DNA of 64,000 nucleotides from Lycorma delicatula (GCF_047948215.1 NC_134467.1:39802520-39866519); one strand, 5' to 3'; numbered from the stretch's first letter, positions 1 to 10,670 are shown. The notes: generated by a model not told the origin, from the sequence alone. Translations and numbers: made by a program.

Positions 1-316
1 CACCCTTATAAAATTCAGAGTTTACAGTTGTTCCCCTTGGAACAAACTCTGATCGCACTATCAAAAAAAAACAACGAGCATGACCTTGATGTTGGATTTT
101 GACTGACGTGCCGTTTTAGGGGGAGGAGATGAACCGGGTTTTCCATTGGGTACTCTGCATTTTGGTCTCAGGGTCATAGCCGTAGACCCAACTTTCATCT
201 CTAGTTACAATTTTGGCCATGAAGTCCGGATCTGCATGAAGACGACCCTTCAACCCCGTGAAAATTGACACATGATTTTCAAAATCCATGTTGCGCGACA
301 GACACGATAAACACAA
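1..316 (-). mobile_element. Mariner (Mos1-like) transposase fragment, cut by window edge
   Basis: Reading the minus strand, the frame ending near 116 contains DPDFMAKIVTRDESWVYGYD followed by an ETK..QWK stretch. This is the region around the first catalytic Asp of mariner transposases. Past an A-run (positions 65-73 on the + strand) the similarity continues in another frame with a VP.GTTVNSEFYKG-like stretch, so a frameshift breaks the reading frame. The element runs off the left edge and no TIR is visible. It is a dead fragment. Confidence 0.8.
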
Positions 317-479
317 CCTCGCTCTAGCGGCTCTGACAGCTGACTGGCAAGCTCGAACGTGTTACAACTTGTCCCTGCCTGTCTCAGTTGATCACGCTAT
401 TGGACAAATTACAGCATATGGATGTAGCGTCGGCAGTTGCCGCTATAAAAATTCATTCACCGTATTTTTTGATCAGACC

Positions 480-527
480 TCGTATATACTCAAATTTAGT
501 AATTGCGAAGTATTGCCGGATCTGCTA
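480..527 (+). mobile_element. Helitron-like 3' terminus, orphan
   Basis: The motif CAAATTTAGTAATTGCGAAG followed by TATTGCCGGATCTGCTATTA matches the terminal sequence seen at 6483, 30640, 34598 and 62392, where it ends in CTAGT. The final CTAGT is mutated here. Confidence 0.5.
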
Positions 528-531
528 TTAA

Positions 532-1831
532 ATTAATAAAAATTATCAGATTGCATTAATTTGCACAAACGTACTACCGGGTTAATTGTTTATAATAACT
601 CGATTATTTGTCAACGGAATTTTACAAATTAGGTGCCATTTTGTTCATAATAAAACGCTTAATAAATTTTTTAATAAGTAAAAATTTGATGAAAAAAATA
701 ATAACAAAAATATTGAAGGTTAAAAAATTAAGATAACCTATATTTTTTCAAATTTTTTAAGTTGTCGTGGTCAAAATTTTTTATTTTGTAAAACAAGACA
801 CTAGTGTTAGATTTGTCAAATTTATTTAACATAGGTTTACCCGTTCCTGAGAAATAATCTTTTTTAATAATTACAAAATGGCGTTCAAAGAAAAATAGGA
901 CTTGTGTCGATATGAACGTTTTTGTTCATTTTGGTGTTCTGATTTAGTACCTAAATTTAGGAAAATACGTCCGGGAACAGTTTGTATATAAAATCATTAA
1001 GCAGAAAGCTTTTAGAAATACTATTTACCTAAAAAGAATACATATATTAATAATTTTTCAGCATATGGTGCGAAATTTAAAATTATCAATATATATATAC
1101 TGTAAAAAGCTATTATTGGATTTAAGGTAGTGCTTTCGACTTAACTTGTTCTTTTAAAACATCGTTTGACATTTCTCCAGCTTTCACTCAGATGTATATA
1201 TATATGTACGTGTGTATTTATGTTTATAGTATGTGTATTATATAGTAATAATCGCTAATGCAGTTCAAGACTGGCGCTATGATGTTGTTTTATGCTCACA
1301 CAAGTCATGGTGTATCCTTATTTGGTACTGGCGCTCCGTTTGCCGTAAATGGTTAGTGTTTGTAAGTCCCGCTTATCTGTTTGACCGCATATACGTGTAT
1401 ATATATATATATATGTGTGTGTGTGTGCATATGTGTGCCACAATGTATCAACTTTATTAACTGTCTCCTAGTTTATTGAAACAACATAACGTTCAAACCA
1501 ATTCTATGGCGCCCCATTTAATATATATATTTATATATATATATACATATTATAAAGATTGTATTATTAACTAACGGAAATAGTTTTAGGGTAATTTATT
1601 TTTTATGGTATTAAAAAAATAAATAACACGAAATATATTCTTTTTCAGTAATTTTTGGTTGTTTATTTATATTTAAATAAAAAAATAAATAAAACATTTA
1701 AATCGGTACCATTTTGAAATGTAAATTTGTCAAACTTTGTTTCGTAGTTGTCGAATAATCTGATACTAAATTCAGTTAAAAATATATGATACGTAATATT
1801 GAAATAAAATCAATTAAAATATCTCTCTTAT
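532..1831. other. AT-rich non-coding sequence
   Basis: No coding sequence or recognised repeat is visible. It holds short TA/TG microsatellites (about 1194-1206, 1400-1430, 1520-1545). The small ORF at 1233-1460 runs into the microsatellite and is not convincing. Confidence 0.6.
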
Positions 1832-3724
1832 ATAAAAGAGAATGTCCTGACTGATTCACTGACTTATAATCAACGTACAACCAAAACTATTATAGGTAGA
1901 CAATTGAAATTTTCAGGGTACCTTCGTATCTTTAAGTAGGCGGGCACTAAGAAAGGATTTTGCAAAATTTTGATTTTAAGGGGCTCAAATCGATAAAAAA
2001 CTAAATTTCCTGTTAACAGCACTATCTGTTGGACGTAAAAGCAACATACGCTATACTAAATATTTTACGATTCCATTGCAATGTTTTCGATATGAGTGTC
2101 CGCTATAGACTAAAAAATTTACTGGACAGATTTACGCGCGGGGAAAAAGGGAAAAAGGGAGAAAGGGAAAAATCGGAAAAGGGAAATAGGGAAAATCTAA
2201 AAAGGGAAAATTGAAAAAAGAAAAAGGAGAAAACGGGAAAAATGAAATGGAAAGGGATGAGAGATAAAAGAAGAGGTTGAAGGACGAAAGGGAAATCGGG
2301 AAAGAGGAAAGGGATTAAATAAATTTAATTAAATTAAAATTGAATTAAAAAATTAGAATATGTAAAGCAAATAATTGAAGATGTCAAATGAAAAAAAAAA
2401 AATGGTTAGATTAAAAGCGTAGCTAAAGCATGGAAATGAAGTAATTCATTACATCTGTCAAATAATATTAATACATCGTGTGCGCGCGCAGAGCGACAGA
2501 ATTAGTGTGTGAGTGCGCTACAAGAATGCCGTTAAATTTTACAGCTGTATTTCTCTGTATAAAATAATGAAAAAAGTTCATAATATAAATACGTCCGGAA
2601 AAGGCTTAGTTTTTAAATTAGGAATAACAAATAATTTTACCATAATTTCTGCTTAGCGATAAAACTAACCTATACCGAAATTCATCGAAAACCAATTGGA
2701 ATCGAAAATCAGAGAAGAAGGGAGAAAGGTAAAAATCAGAAAAGGGAAATAGGGAAAAATCGAAAAAGGTGAAAGGGAAGAGGGTAAAAAGGAAAGAAGG
2801 GGGAATATTTGAAAAAGAAAAAGGGGAAAACGGGGAAATGGAAAGGGAAAATAGAAAAAAGAAAAGAAGAACGGAAGAGGGAAATGGGTGATGAGGAAGG
2901 GGAAAGGGAAGTAATGCAAAGAAAAACGGGAGAAAACGGGAAGGGCGATGGAACCAATTGGAATCGAAAACCGGGGAAGAAGGGTAAAAGTGAAAAATCA
3001 GAAAAGGGAAATAGGGAAAAATCGAAAAAGTTAAAAGGGAAGAGAGTAAAAAGGGAAGAAGGGGAATATGGGAAAAAGAAAAAGGGGAAAACGGGAAAAA
3101 GGAAATGTAAAGGGATAAGAGAAAAAAGAAAAGAGGAAGGGGAAAGGGAAGTAATCCAAAGAGAAACGGGGAAAAACGGGAAGGGTGACCGAACCAATTG
3201 GAATCGAAAACCGGGAAGAAGGGTAAAAGTGAAAAATCAGAAAAGGGAAATAGGAAACATCGAAAAAGGTAAAAGGGAAGAAGGGGAATATGCAAAAAAG
3301 AAAAAGGGGAAAACGGGAAAAAGGAAATGTAAAGGGATAAGAGAAAAAAGAAAACAGGAAGGTTAAAGGGGAAAGGGAAGTAATCCAAAGAGAAATGGGA
3401 GAAAACGGGAAGGGAGACCGAACCAATTGGAATCGAAAACCGGGGAAGAAGGGTAAAAGTGAAAAATCAGAAAAGGAAAATAGGGAAAAATCGAAAAATG
3501 TAAAAGGGAAGAAGGGGAATATGCAAAAAAGAAACAGGGGAAAACGGGAAAAAGGAAATGTCAAGGGAAAAGAGAAAAAGCAAAACAGGAAGGGAAAAGA
3601 GGGAAGTAATGGAGAGAGAAACGGGAGAAAACGGGAAGGGAGAGCGAAGCGAGCCATGACCCTCTGATCGTGACGGGAAGCGCAAGTAACCATAGAACAC
3701 GGGCGGAGCCGCGAGGATGCTAGA
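1832..3724 (+). mobile_element. Helitron-like element(s), composite, non-autonomous
   Basis: The left end reads A|TCTCTCTTATATAAAAGAG, the A|TC entry typical of Helitrons, followed by a GTCCTGACTGATTCACTGAC stretch. From about 2095 it joins a second module beginning GTGTCCGCTATAGAC...CTGG, also found at 30390 and 36440. After the purine array the right end is GC-rich and stops at GAGGATGCTAG (3724), similar to the CTRRT end of Helitrons. No transposase is present. Either two elements are fused or a longer one carries an internal array. The exact borders are inferred. Confidence 0.5.
2110..3645 (+). repeat. Purine-only minisatellite array, unit about 230-260 bp
   Basis: Most of 2130-3645 is A and G on the + strand, built from GGGAAAA-like words. 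The landmark AACCAATTGG recurs at about 2691, 2952, 3192 and 3421, giving higher-order units of about 261, 240 and 229 bp. The long Lys/Glu/Gly-rich frames on + and the Phe/Pro/Leu/Ser-rich frames on - are by-products of this composition and should not be called genes. A shorter GGGAAAA tract sits in the related elements at 6650-6790 and 30450-30555. Confidence 0.9.
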
Positions 3725-4167
3725 TTTGGGATTGTAATAAATTTTTGTTTATCTTCATTGCCCTATTTTCATTCGTTCATAAAATGGATTGGTCTAACAA
3801 ATATTGTTCAATTTTCTTATCTTTTTTTTTGTTTTCCCTTATTTAAGTTTGGGACAACAATTCATTGTTTATCGTATATTCCTTCAGTAGTTTTCATAAA
3901 AATTTTTATTTATCGTTTTATCAGGATTTAATAAAAATCTAAATATAATATTTTCTATTAAATATTTTTTATTTATAAAAAAATTAGTTTGCTATTAAAA
4001 AAGCATTGTGCGTGAAGCTACATCTATATTGTGTTTAAAGTCGTGACGGGGTACACTAGTATCATATATTTTTGAAAAAAAAATCAAAATGGAGTGGGAG
4101 GTAAAATAAAGCGATTAGTGAATTTTTTTAACTATTGTTTTTTTTTCATTTTCATTTCCTTTCTTTT
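3725..4167. other. AT-rich non-coding sequence
   Basis: T-rich sequence with homopolymer runs. I see no gene or repeat boundary in it. Confidence 0.6.
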
Positions 4168-4452
4168 CTTTTTCCTGTTTAGCTTCCGGGAATTACTTTT
4201 CAGATAATACTTCAAAGGATGATATATATGAGTATAAATGAAGTGTAGTCTTTTACATTCTCAGTTCGACCATTCCTGAGATGTGTGGTTAATTGAAAAG
4301 CCCAACCACCAAAAAACACCGGTATCCACGATCTAGTATTCAAATCCGTATAAATATAACTGAATTTACAAGGAGTTAAATGCTGGAACTGTTGACTTTC
4401 AAATCAGTTAATTTGGGAAGACGCGTTCTCCACTAGACCAACCCGGTGGGTT
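4168..4452 (-). mobile_element. tRNA-derived SINE, family A
   Basis: Read on the minus strand it starts CCCACCGGGTTGGTCTAGTG (a Pol III A-box of the TGGTCTAGTGG type), has a B-box like GTTCAAGTCC about 60 bp later, then a body with GATCGTGGATACCGGTGTT and a tail ending GGCTAAACAGGAAAAAG. Length is about 285-300 bp. The same sequence occurs at more than ten places in this window. Confidence 0.85.
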
Positions 4453-4667
4453 AATTTTTCATTTTCTTAAGCAGTCCTTTAAATTTGATTAATACCTCCC
4501 GGAATTGTTTGTATAAATTATTTACCGTACAAACTACACTGCTTAGAATTATTTTTCTTTAGAGTAATGATGATAATTTAATTCTTTTTTGGTTGATGAC
4601 ATCGCTGTATAAGTTTGAAGCTTGTACGTGAGATATGGAAATGGAATTTTGTAGCAAATAAAAAATG

Positions 4668-4720
4668 TACCTGACCGGGATTCGAACCCGAGACCTTCGG
4701 ATAATTATTATATTTAAAAT
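4668..4720 (-). mobile_element. SINE family B head fragment
   Basis: On the minus strand a perfect B-box core (GGGTTCGAATCCCGGTCAGG) is followed by an AT-rich tail. It matches the promoter part of the B-type SINEs at 5978 and 9696. No A-box survives. Confidence 0.5.
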
Positions 4721-4984
4721 TTAAAAAAATATTTCATTCGTCCTTCATTGTAACAACTTTTTATTTTTATTTATTTTATCAGAATACTAGTTTTTTTTTT
4801 GTTTGTTTATTGTTATAATATTTGATATTCCTTGTAAAATGCTATTAATTTGTTTATCTATTTTGTTGAGTTTTTAACAGGTTTAATAATTCGGATAATT
4901 ATAAGAAGAAATGGAATAAATAACTTTTTTTTTCTTTAAATAAAGAAAAAAGTTGATTTTTATAATGTTTAATTATTTTATTGA

Positions 4985-5150
4985 AGAATTCCATGGCTGA
5001 ATAGTTAGCGTCCCGGCATTTCGTGCGGAGGTCCAGGGTTTGAATCTCAGGAATAATATTTTTTCATTCGCTACCAATTTCCACCGGGTTAATGAACATA
5101 GCTGTTTGATTCCCCCTGCTCATTCATTAAAAAAAAAAAAAAAATCAAGA
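4985..5150 (+). mobile_element. tRNA-derived SINE, family B
   Basis: A tRNA-like head (CCATGGCTGAATAGTTAGCG, then GGTCCAGGGTTTGAATC) is followed by a body shared with the copy at 5978 (CGCTACCAATTTCCACCGGG, CATAGCTGTTTGAT) and an A-rich end. The head differs from family A. Confidence 0.65.
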
Positions 5151-5264
5151 ATTATTTTATTGTTTTAAGATATTTTTTTGAAAATTGGGAGTAAAAATAT
5201 AAACTATACCTGTAATCCATTTTTCTGGAATATAATATTGTTTTATTATTTATTTTTACTTTTC

Positions 5265-5760
5265 ATTCTAGTGCTATAGTAGTAGAAGTGAAATTATTAT
5301 TGGTTCAATTTGGGCATATACGGTTTTCACGGGATCTTGACGTTTTGAGACCTAAGGGACCCAAAAAACCAGATGGAAATTTTCCGGATGTACGTCTGTG
5401 TTCGATGTTGCACCCTAAATCATCTTATTCCTTCAGAACTACTGAACCGATTTTGACCAAACTTGGTCAGATTACTTCCATAAGTAGGGCGTTGATGCCA
5501 TAAAATTTTTAATTTAAAAGGTCAACTGGGTAAGGCTATAGAGCAAGGTTACCCTCAATATCTCGATATTTTGCCTAATTAAGGTTTCTTAGGTAAATTT
5601 CTTAACAATTAAAAAATAATATTTGTAAAAAACTTATTGCAAAATCGTATCCCCACCACAAAAAATCTCTAAACTAGCGGCTAAGTGGGTATACTGCGTC
5701 AATAGTACCCCCTGTCACTATAAAGAACGCTAGTGTAGCAGTGAAGCGCTAAATTGTATG
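5265..5760 (+). repeat. Interspersed repeat R1 (unclassified)
   Basis: Sequence from TTTGGGCATATACGGTTTTC to GGGTATACTGCGTCAATAGT is repeated, with divergence, at 33260-33665. Its upstream half recurs at about 32940-32990. No protein is recognisable; the ORF at 5288-5503 is not conserved in the other copy. It may be a transposon UTR. Confidence 0.6.
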
Positions 5761-5799
5761 TATAAGCCGCGTGACGAAAAAGTTCTACAACTGTGTTGT

Positions 5800-5915
5800 C
5801 AGGCACGGTATCCCGGTCAGGTTTGGCATTTTTACACGCTACTTGTCTTTAATCTCATCCTCTGAAGAAATACCTAACGATGGTCCCGGAGGATAAAAGA
5901 AAAAAAAAACTATTG
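5800..5915 (+). mobile_element. SINE family B tail, truncated
   Basis: It contains the B-family body word CAGG(T)TTGGCATTTTTACACGC and the tail CATCCTCTGAAGAAATACCT...CCCGGAGGATAAAAGAAAAA, matching the tail of the copy at 9696. The tRNA-like head is missing. Confidence 0.6.
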
Positions 5916-5977
5916 TCACTTTTTTTTTAAAACAGAAAAAAATTGATTTTTGTAGTCTTTCGATTATTTTATTGTTG

Positions 5978-6120
5978 AACTCCATGGCTAAGTAGGTAGT
6001 GTCTTGACATTTCGTGTGGAGGTCCTGGGTTCGAATCCCGGTTCAGCATGGTATTTTTTAATACGCTACCAATTACCACCGGGCTAATAACCATAGCTGT
6101 TTGATGTCTGCCCTTTTATA
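5978..6120 (+). mobile_element. tRNA-derived SINE, family B
   Basis: The tRNA-like head has an A-box (TGGCTAAGTAGG) and a perfect B-box (GGGTTCGAATCCC). It is followed by GTTCAGCATGG and the B-family body. The Pol III promoter elements are the best kept of the B copies here. Confidence 0.7.
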
Positions 6121-6224
6121 ACAAAAAAAGAAGAATATTTTATTATTTTAAGATATTTTATTTGGAAAATTTGAATTAAATTATAAAATGTATCCCTGTA
6201 AATCATTTTTCTCAAATATAATAT

Positions 6225-6482
6225 TAAAATCAGAATGTAAATAAATCCAGTTGGCAAAACAACAGCACTATCTATCGGATTTAATTCAAACCACTTTCTA
6301 AACACAGTACTCGGTTCGAAATACCCCAAAATTTCTTTGTACTGGTCAAATCGAGGATTTCAATAGTTTTAAACCTTCTCCGGACAATGCTGACCATTTT
6401 GAAAAAAAACCGCTCATAAATCGGTTCAGTAGTTTTTTATTTTATACGGGACCCACATATAAACATTGCCTTTTATATATAT
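6225..6482 (-). mobile_element. Helitron-like 5' segment
   Basis: On the minus strand it starts with (TA)n AAAAGGCAATGTTTATATGT, then CGATTTATGAGCGG, the ATCCGATAGATAGTGCTGTT word and GGATTTATTTACATTCTGA. The same order is seen at 30066-30305 and 36416-36830. Its start abuts the 3' end of the next element (6483), a head-to-tail arrangement. Confidence 0.6.
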
Positions 6483-6518
6483 ACTAGCAGATCCGGCAAT
6501 GCTTCGCTATTGCTGTAC

Positions 6519-6564
<46 letters not shown>

Positions 6565-6842
6565 GAGAGCGAGAGAGTTTAAATGAACACAATTTTAAAT
6601 TTGATAAAAAAATTAAAAACTGAACTTTACAAATTTTAACTTTCACTTATTCTCCTTTCCCCTTTCCATTTCCAAATTCTCCCTTTCACCCTCTTCCCTC
6701 ACCCCTCTCCCAGTTACCTTTTTACCCTTTCTCGTTTTCCCCTTTTTTCTTTCCATCTTTTCCCCGTTTTCCATTTTCCCCCTTTTCCCGCGCTTAAATC
6801 GGTCCATTAGTTTTTTGGTCTTTAGCGGACACACATACGAAC

Positions 6843-6880
<38 letters not shown>
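6483..6880 (-). mobile_element. Non-autonomous Helitron-like element, both ends present
   Basis: On the minus strand the 5' end is (TA)n then AATGTTCGTATGTGTGTCCG, CTAATGGACCGATTTAAGCG and a purine tract. The 3' end is GCAATAGCGAAGCATTGC followed by CGGATCTGCTAGT. That terminal stretch can fold as a 7-bp stem with one bulge and a GAA loop, about 6-8 nt before CTAGT, as expected for Helitrons. There is no coding capacity, and internal TA and GA microsatellites are present. The copy at 30372 has the same structure. Confidence 0.65.
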
Positions 6881-6882
<2 letters not shown>

Positions 6883-7624
6883 AAAAAAGTCTCTTTGTAT
6901 ATTTGTTTGTTTGTTTGTTTGTTTGTTTCGTAAATATCTCCACACTGGTCCCACCAAGTGGGTACAGTTTTTGCAAAAATATTTATTTTCACGTAACTAA
7001 TATTCATATTCTGAATATGAACCAAATCGGTCCATAAATATAATTCTTCTAAATATCTCAACCCCAGCGCCATCTAGCGGGTTCATTTTTTGCAGAGATA
7101 ATTCTTTCCATGTAAGTAACATGTATTCTGAATATGAACCCAATCGGACCATAAGTACAATTTTTCGAAATATCTCTACCCCAGTGCCACCTAGCGGGTC
7201 CAAACTAATTCAGAAACCTTCCCTGGTATTCATCCAACCATTCCCTAAAGTTTCATCGCTATCGGATGAACTGTTTAGGAAGGCATAAGAGACATACAGA
7301 TAGACAAACATTCATTTATATATATAGAAGAAGAAAATCTGTTTGTTATTTTTGTTCCTTTGTTTCGTAAATATCTCGATACCGGTACGACGTAGCGGGT
7401 GCATTTTTTGTAAAAATATTTCTTTTCACGTAACTAATATGTATTCTGTATACGAGCCAAATCGAATCATAAATACAATTTTTCGAAATATCTCGACACC
7501 CAACGCCACCTAGCGGGTCCAAACTAATTCAGAAACCTTCGCGGGCGTGCACAAAACAACTTAACAAAGTTTCATCGCAATTTGATATATGATATAGGAA
7601 CGCTTACGGGACAAACAAATATTC

Positions 7625-7662
<38 letters not shown>
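6881..7662 (+). repeat. 118-bp repeat module, two adjacent copies
   Basis: After a TA array the sequence has (TTTG)n, then repeats of a unit of about 118 bp with the landmarks CGAAATATCTC, CGCCACCTAGCGGGTCC, TTTTTGCAAAAATATTTCTT and ATATGAACCAAATCGGACCA. It ends with AGACAAACATTCATTTATAT before a TA array. A second shorter copy starts near 7329. The module recurs on the other strand at 29851, 30306 and 35976. Peptides encoded in it are repeat artefacts. Confidence 0.7.
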
Positions 7663-7663
<1 letters not shown>

Positions 7664-7744
7664 TTCATCATATAAATCTTGAAATTTAAACGTGGAAACA
7701 ATGTATGAACATGTTTTAGTATAAAAAAAAAACCTTAAAAAAAT

Positions 7745-7812
7745 TCACCAGGATTCGAACCTAGTACCTTGCTTTTGAAAGGCTGTGTTGGTTACTACTC
7801 CACCATACGAAG
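7745..7812 (-). mobile_element. tRNA-like SINE head, third type
   Basis: On the minus strand: TATGGTGGAGTAGTAACC (A-box-like), then GGTACTAGGTTCGAATCCTG with a perfect GGTTCGAATCC B-box, then a T-rich tail. Stems of a functional tRNA are not convincing, so a tRNA-derived repeat is more likely than a tRNA gene. Confidence 0.45.
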
Positions 7813-7862
7813 ATAATTTTATAATATAACGGTTTTTTTTAATAAATAAGTATCTATACATT

Positions 7863-8277
7863 AAAAAAAAAATAGCTAAAAAATATTAAATAAACCTAAA
7901 CATTTTTTAACGAATAAAATTAAAAAAAAAAACAAATTGTTTTTACCTTTTTTGGTTTCTTTTTTTAAGAAATATATTAATTATTTTTGTGAGATTAATT
8001 TTTGATTGATGATATGAGAAAATATTCTTTAATATTACAATCTAGGTTATAAGTACATGAGAAAGATGGAAACAATACGATTTATTACTTATATAACTCT
8101 TCACGTCGTTTCAGTACTATCTTTAATAACTTTCACTTCATTAGAATTATTAAGGTCGCGTCATCATATCAAATATATATCTTAGTTTAATAGAATATAC
8201 TCAAAATACTTTCACTTAACTCTCTCCCCTCTCCCTCTCTCTCTTTCTATATATATATATATTTACACAAGCATATG
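7863..8277. other. AT-rich non-coding sequence
   Basis: No gene seen. It ends in a CT and TA microsatellite (about 8220-8262). Confidence 0.6.
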
Positions 8278-8790
8278 TACAGTATGATTCAGGAGGAAAG
8301 TAAAATAATTTGGGAACTGATTCTAGAATTTGAAATAAGGAAAAAGTTCATACAAACATCAGAAAAGTCTGTGTAATCGAGTTAAGTCTAGCGAAAATTT
8401 TCGCACAGGTTTCAGTTCCACCTCCTCCGTGAAATGAGCTGCTACTGAAATTTTTAAGGCACTAAAAATTAATAAGGGATAAACTTGATTTTATCAGAAA
8501 AATTGAATAAAACAGGTCGCCGTAATTTTCAGCATACAGACGTAAAATAGAAAAATTCGGTGACGAAATTTTTTTCTTTTGTAGCTTTGAAGTACAATAA
8601 TTTTGTTAAATGATTAATACATTGAGTAATAGAAACGGTATCCCCTTTAATCCACTGCCTTTAATCGTGCAGTTTGTAAGCAGAGGAGTAGCATACGCAC
8701 GAATTTTTATAAAACTTCAAAGGGAAAAAATCACATGAAGTCAGATCGGTAGATCTTCGAGGATGCTGCAAATAAACTGTCGTAACATTT
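8278..8790 (-). mobile_element. Decayed Tc1/mariner-like element
   Basis: The left end CAGTATGATTCAGGAGG resembles the TIR of the long-TIR elements at 33911 and 59590. Near the right end the minus strand encodes PRRSTDLTSCDFFPL, matching the SPDLTPCDFFLW motif around the third catalytic Asp of mariner-type transposases, followed by a decayed GFIKIRAYATPLL stretch. The right end is cut by the SINE at 8805. Confidence 0.55.
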
Positions 8791-8804
8791 ATGTTGACCA
8801 AACC

Positions 8805-9089
8805 CACCGGGTTTGTTCTGGTGGTGAACGCGTCTTCCCAAATCAGCTAATTTGGAAGCCGAGAGTTCCAGCGTTCAAGTCCTAGTAAAGACAGTTATTT
8901 TTATACGGATTTGAATACTAGATCGTGGATACCGGTGTTTTTTGGTGGTTGGGTTTCAATTAACCACACATCTCAGGAATGGTCGAACTGAGACTGTACA
9001 AGACTATACTCTTCATTTACACTCATACATTTCATCCTTTGAAGTAATACCTGAACGGTAATTCCCGGAAGCTAAACAGGAAAAAGAAA
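8805..9089 (+). mobile_element. SINE family A with 14-bp target-site duplication
   Basis: Complete copy from the A-box head to the tail GGAAGCTAAACAGGAAAAAG. ATGTTGACCAAACC is present immediately before (8791-8804) and after (9100-9113). This perfect 14-bp duplication is direct evidence of LINE-type retroposition. Confidence 0.9.
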
Positions 9090-9113
9090 TAAAGAATCCA
9101 TGTTGACCAAACC

Positions 9114-9690
9114 TGGATCTTCAGGATCCAGGAGAGACAGAATTGTGAAGCAAGAGTAGACAGAATTTTTGTGGATAATATCATACGGACTATGCTTAAA
9201 GGGGAATGTGAATTTGAGACAGTAAGAAGCGTTATTACGGCTTTATTGCAAAGGAAGGACCAGAAAGCGAGGGGGTAAGGAGAGCCCTCAGTGGAGCCGT
9301 CGCTCGTCCGTGTGTGCACGGGTAAAGCGGTGGGACTCCTAAGCCTAACTGGAATCGTGCCTTGAGTAAGGAATGAATAAAAGACCAAACCACTGATAGG
9401 GCCAAAAATGGTTCTTCCAGTAGAGTGGCAAACAAACAAGTTAAGACCGAGTCCCGGCTGCATTGGCGGGAGCCCCGGGAACGGCATAGCTGGGCTCAGA
9501 ATTACCCCTGTTCTCGCTGTTAGAGGCAGGCAAGAAGGAATAAAAATAAAGATCCAACCGGCGTGTCGACCTGCCATGCCGGACGTACAGCCGGTGGTTG
9601 GGGAGGGCCGTTTGAATTAAAGGACATCTCCCTTTGCTGAGAGATACTCCACGTGGGTACAGTACAGTTGGTGATGAAAAAAAAATCCAG
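9114..9690. other. GC-rich segment, probable LINE or UTR debris
   Basis: More GC-rich than its surroundings. The part from 9560 (CGACCTGCCATGCCGGACGT, then TTAAAGGACA..CCCTTTGCTGAG) recurs at 50575-50945. The overlapping ORFs on both strands (9032-9861) match no protein family I recognise and are not kept in the second copy. Confidence 0.5.
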
Positions 9691-9695
9691 AGGTT

Positions 9696-9850
9696 AGTTG
9701 GCCTCCGTGGCGCATCTCGGCGTTTCATCCAGAGGTCCTGGGTTCGAATCCAGGTCAGGCATAGCATTTTTACTCACGCTACAAATCGTTCATCTTATCA
9801 TCTGAAGCAATACCTAACTATAGGCCGGAGGATAAAAAGGAAAAATCCAG
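9696..9850 (+). mobile_element. tRNA-derived SINE, family B, with tail
   Basis: A tRNA-like head with perfect B-box (GGGTTCGAATCC), GTCAGGCATAGCATTTTTAC body, and tail CATCTGAAGCAATACCTAAC..GGCCGGAGGATAAAAAGGAAAA. The tail parallels that of family A (CTCTGAAG.AATACCT..ACGG...CCGGAGGCTAAACAGGAAAA). Confidence 0.7.
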
Positions 9851-9905
9851 AGATTGAGTAAAAGGCTATATATATGAATTGATCGCCATATATATATATA
9901 TATAT

Positions 9906-9936
9906 GTGATCGCCTTGTGATCCACAAGGCGATCAC
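9906..9936. repeat. Perfect 14-bp inverted repeat with 3-nt spacer
   Basis: GTGATCGCCTTGTG, ATC, CACAAGGCGATCAC. The two arms are exact reverse complements. A partial arm (TTGATCGCCA) lies about 25 bp upstream across a TA array. Confidence 0.9.
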
Positions 9937-10059
9937 AGAAGAGGGAAAATTTGAAAAAATTAAATATTCCTTAATTATTTAGAAAGATGAAGAGCATTTA
10001 AAAGTTAATAATCTTGGGATGTGTTGTTATTTTCACTGCGCTGATTGAAAATATCAACA

Positions 10060-10670
10060 AAATATCTGATTTGGACACCACATGACTTCCTTGTACGCCT
10101 ATTTAATTATATATACACATTGTTTGCTGCACTTCATTTAAATTTGTTTCATTTGAAAGTGAAACACGATCCTCCAATTCTTTAATAAAGTGGACAGTTA
10201 CACAGTTACTAAAATATTCGTTTTTATTAACATCGAATATTTATGAAATTATTAATTCAGCAATCTTACCTGAAATATTAGAATAGAGTAAAAGTTCTTT
10301 TATTACTCTTTAAATAAATGTAACTCTTATGTCTATCTAATACTATGCTTTTTAAATTATTATGATGTAAACATCAACAAAATTAAAACAAAAACAAAAC
10401 AGAAGATTATTAAATTTTATTGCAATATCTATTATCAAGTAGACTGAAAGAAACGCATTAATAAAAAAATATGATTCTAAGTTTCACCAAATCATGTGGA
10501 CACCACATGACTTCCTTCTATTCCAATAAAGTACATATATAAGTTTATAAAAGTAAATAAAATTTTATTTCACTAATAACATCAAATTATTTTCATACTA
10601 TTTTTTATTGTTATTATTGAATTATTATTTATCGTAAATTTTTTTTTCATTCTCTAATTAATAAACAATT
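10060..10670 (-). repeat. Fragments of hairpin-ended CTTCC repeat
   Basis: Two starts of the repeat described at 48636 are seen: GGACACCACATGACTTCCTT at 10075 and again at 10499. The second runs on into the ATAAAATTTTATTTC... TTATTTATCGTAAA word shared with 35386-35560. Confidence 0.55.

Noticed and set aside
2618..3693. Long ORFs on both strands (up to 256 codons) in the 2.6-3.7 kb region
   Set aside because: They arise from an A/G-only repeat, and all frames stay open because stop codons are rare in such sequence. The peptides are low-complexity and have no conserved motif.
6794..7203. ORFs with Tyr-Ile and Lys-Gln-Thr-Asn repeats
   Set aside because: They are translations of TA and TTTG microsatellites and of the 118-bp repeat.
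6881..7662. CRISPR-like regular repeats
   Set aside because: Units of about 118 bp without short spacers, inside a dispersed eukaryotic repeat. Nothing prokaryotic is present.
7745..7812. Functional tRNA gene on the minus strand
   Set aside because: Only the promoter boxes are conserved; stems fail by eye. The tail looks SINE-like.
9032..9861. Overlapping ORFs of 66-181 codons as host genes
   Set aside because: They cross SINE boundaries and are not preserved in the partial second copy at 50.6-50.9 kb.
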